In this document: one piece after another, positions 59,524-61,221 of the stretch
Position numbering within the stretch: position 1 is the stretch's first letter
Layout: every line of letters begins with the position of its first letter
The notes under the pieces: model-generated
Databases searched by the model: none
Seen by the model: the letters and a program-made list of their open reading frames with translations, nothing else
Told to the model about the DNA's origin: nothing
Made by a program: the position numbers and the translations under genes
Source: an uncultured Ectothiorhodospiraceae bacterium
GTDB taxonomy: Bacteria > Pseudomonadota > Gammaproteobacteria > XJ16 > Halofilaceae
Direction of reading: 5' to 3'
Length of the DNA: 61,221 bases
Assembly: GCA_913055615.1 (NCBI GenBank)
Contig: CAJXKK010000016.1
Coordinates: 1 to 61,221 of the forward strand

Positions 59524-61125
59524 CTACACGCTACCCCGCCAACGCGCGACCAGACCACGCGTCGAACCATCCCATTCCGCTGCATCCTCCTCGCCGCGCA
59601 GGACCGGCACGAGCGCGCCGGCGCGCTCCTTGCCCAGCTCCACCCCCCACTGATCGAAGGGGTTGATCCGCCAGACCATGGCCTGGCAGAAGACGCGGTG
59701 CTCATGCAGCGCGAGCAGTGCCCCAAGGGTCTCAGGGGTCAGCCCATCCAGCAGCAGCGTGGTCGTAGGCCGGTCGCCGGGCATGGCGCGGTGGGGGCGC
59801 AGCGATTCGGGCACGTCGGCGCGCCGCAGGGTCTCCTGGTCGCGGCCCGCGAGCAGCGCCGCGGCCTGGCCGAACGCGTTCGCCGCCAGCGCGTCGCGGT
59901 CGCCCCCCGGCTCGCGCACGGCGATGATGTCGCAGGGCACGCGCCAGCTGCCCTGGTGCAGCCACTGGAAGAACGCGTGCTGCCCGTTCGTTCCCTGCTG
60001 GCCCCAGATGGCGGGGGCGGTCGCGTAGTCGAGCGTCTGGCCGTGACGATCGACGGATTTGCCGTTCGATTCCATCTCGAGTTGCTGGAGGTAATGCGGC
60101 AGGCTGCGCAGCCGGTGGGCGTAGGGCACGATCACGCGGCAGCCGGCGGCGACGAAATTGGTGTACCAGATATCCACCAACGCCAGGCGCAGCGGCAGAT
60201 TGTCCTCGGCCGGGGCGTCGCGGAAGTGCCGATCCATCGCCGCCGCCCCCGCGCACAGCGCCTCGAAACGGTCCATGCCGACCGCCATTGCGACCGGCAA
60301 CCCGATCGCCGACCAAAGGGAATAGCGCCCGCCTACCCAGTCCGGGAGCGGCAGGATGCGCTCGTCCGCCACGCCCCACTCACGGGCGCGGTCCGCGCGC
60401 CCGGTAATGGCGACAAAGCGTTCCGCCGCCGCGGCCTCGCCGAGCGCGCTGGCCAGCAGACCATGGGCGGCACGCGCGTTCGCCAGCGTCTCCAGCGTAC
60501 TGAAGGTCTTGGACGCGACGATGACCAGGGTGCGGGCCGAATCCAGCCCGGCAAATACCGCATCCCGCTCGGCCGGGTCGATATTGGCGATGAAATGGAC
60601 CCGTGGACCGTCCTCGCCGGGCGAAGACAGCGCCTCGCAGGCGAGCCGAGGCCCCAGATCGGAACCGCCGATGCCGATGTGCACGACATCGGTGATGACG
60701 CCGGCGGACGCCCCCCATGGGTGCCCTGAACGGACCGCGTCGACCAGTTCACGCATGCGCGCCCTGACCGCGTCCACGGCCGTATCGACACGCTGCCCCT
60801 CGACCGTCAGCCGGCCCAGCTCCGGTGTCCGCAGGGCCACATGGAGCGCCGGTCGGTCCTCGGTCGAATTGATCCGTTCGCCGCCCAGCATGCGATCGCG
60901 CCAGCCGAGGACATCCTCCTGGTACGCGAGCTCGAACATCGAGGCCAGCGCGGCCGGCGTGAGGTGGGTCTTGGACTGATCGATCGTGACCCCGGCCGCC
61001 GAGCGTGTAAACCGCTCGGCGCGCTGCGGATCGGCGGCGAACAGCTCTTCGAGCGTGATGCCCGCGGTGGCGTCGTAGTGGCCCGCGGCGTCGCGCCAGG
61101 CCGGTGTTGCCGTAAGCGATGTCAC
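59524..61125 (-). CDS. pgi: Glucose-6-phosphate isomerase
   Basis: 533 residues, typical of the bacterial-eukaryotic PGI type. It interconverts glucose-6-phosphate and fructose-6-phosphate. Visible marks: HIGIGGSDLGPRLACEAL, the strand FIANIDPAERDAVF, VIVASKTFSTLETLANA, VGGRYSLWSAIGLPVAM, EMESNGKSVDRHG with the catalytic Glu, and late GQQGTNGQHAFFQWLHQG. The end DQWGVELGKERA has the active-site Gln/Lys. The gene stands alone on the minus strand; the last 96 bp of the window (61126-61221) show nothing I can name. Confidence 0.97.
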   Translation of the reverse strand: MTSLTATPAWRDAAGHYDATAGITLEELFAADPQRAERFTRSAAGVTIDQSKTHLTPAALASMFELAYQEDVLGWRDRMLGGERINSTEDRPALHVALRTPELGRLTVEGQRVDTAVDAVRARMRELVDAVRSGHPWGASAGVITDVVHIGIGGSDLGPRLACEALSSPGEDGPRVHFIANIDPAERDAVFAGLDSARTLVIVASKTFSTLETLANARAAHGLLASALGEAAAAERFVAITGRADRAREWGVADERILPLPDWVGGRYSLWSAIGLPVAMAVGMDRFEALCAGAAAMDRHFRDAPAEDNLPLRLALVDIWYTNFVAAGCRVIVPYAHRLRSLPHYLQQLEMESNGKSVDRHGQTLDYATAPAIWGQQGTNGQHAFFQWLHQGSWRVPCDIIAVREPGGDRDALAANAFGQAAALLAGRDQETLRRADVPESLRPHRAMPGDRPTTTLLLDGLTPETLGALLALHEHRVFCQAMVWRINPFDQWGVELGKERAGALVPVLRGEEDAAEWDGSTRGLVARWRGSV

Positions 61126-61221
61126 ACGCCCTCCCAGTGTCCTCTAACGCAAGTTCGTCGTCTTTTCGCCGGGCCTCGAGGCGCCTGGCGGCGTTGCGCC
61201 TCCTCGCCATAGGAGGCGCTA

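Noticed and set aside
59455-60729. A 424-codon frame starting in the heptamer repeat
   Set aside because: Its start is only the repeat; the rest is antisense to pgi.

Overview
The window is GC-rich (about two thirds G+C by eye) and codes densely on both strands. It looks chromosomal and gammaproteobacterial. The evidence for that is the yebC-ruvC-ruvA order, a GlrK/QseG/GlrR two-component operon, FNR with a 4Fe-4S motif, an E. coli-like MntR, REP-type palindromes between genes, and ETF/ETF-QO tied to ubiquinone. Heavy investment in betaine-type C1 chemistry and one PotABCD-type importer would fit a halophilic Ectothiorhodospiraceae-like bacterium, but that placement is inference. I saw no rRNA, tRNA, CRISPR array, transposase or prophage gene.

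Layout. 0-7 kb: an EF-hand secreted protein behind a sigma54-like promoter and two perfect GlrR-type sites, a GNAT acetyltransferase, then the leftward operon yebC-ruvC-ruvA-glrK-qseG-glrR, in which ruvB is absent. 7-11.6 kb: a NudB/alpha-beta hydrolase fusion, aspS and an SDR. 12-31 kb: a methyl-group and C1 region. It holds a SAM hydroxide adenosyltransferase, an isocitrate lyase/PEP mutase-family enzyme, a betaine-homocysteine methyltransferase, ETF-QO, etfBA, an altered FolD, an MttB-family methyltransferase, a dimethylglycine dehydrogenase-like FAD/GcvT protein and a hydantoinase-A-like protein. A PAS/LOV-like protein, mntR and fnr lie among these. 31-42.7 kb: a MerR/B12-domain (LitR/CarH-like) regulator followed by lipid-modifying genes (desaturase, FAD oxidase, DUF1365, two CFA-synthase-like methyltransferases, DUF2878, DUF1475), interrupted by a zinc peptidase/ATP-grasp/alpha-E cassette. 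42.7-43.3 kb: a candidate small RNA and a 30-residue membrane protein. 43.6-49.5 kb: amino acid/polyamine catabolism (DadA-like oxidase, XRE-cupin regulator, omega-aminotransferase, semialdehyde dehydrogenase, EamA exporter). 50-57.2 kb: a spermidine/putrescine-type ABC transporter with two binding proteins, plus UspA and an SDR. 57.7-61.1 kb: ghrA, an Lrp regulator and pgi.

How the parts may work together. Betaine can give dimethylglycine through the methyltransferase. The FAD/GcvT protein would demethylate this type of substrate, passing electrons to EtfAB and ETF-QO and the C1 unit to folate. The neighbouring FolD lacks the lysine needed for cyclohydrolase and may act only as a dehydrogenase. 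The MttB-family protein is probably part of the same metabolism, but its substrate and methyl acceptor are unknown. The importer and the aminotransferase/dehydrogenase pair could serve polyamine or beta-alanine use.

The most notable observations are the GlrR/sigma54 control region for the EF-hand gene, the NudB-hydrolase fusion, two light/redox-type sensors that each lack a signature residue, the altered FolD in the MttB locus, the ATP-grasp cassette inside the lipid cluster, and several families of nested palindromic repeats.
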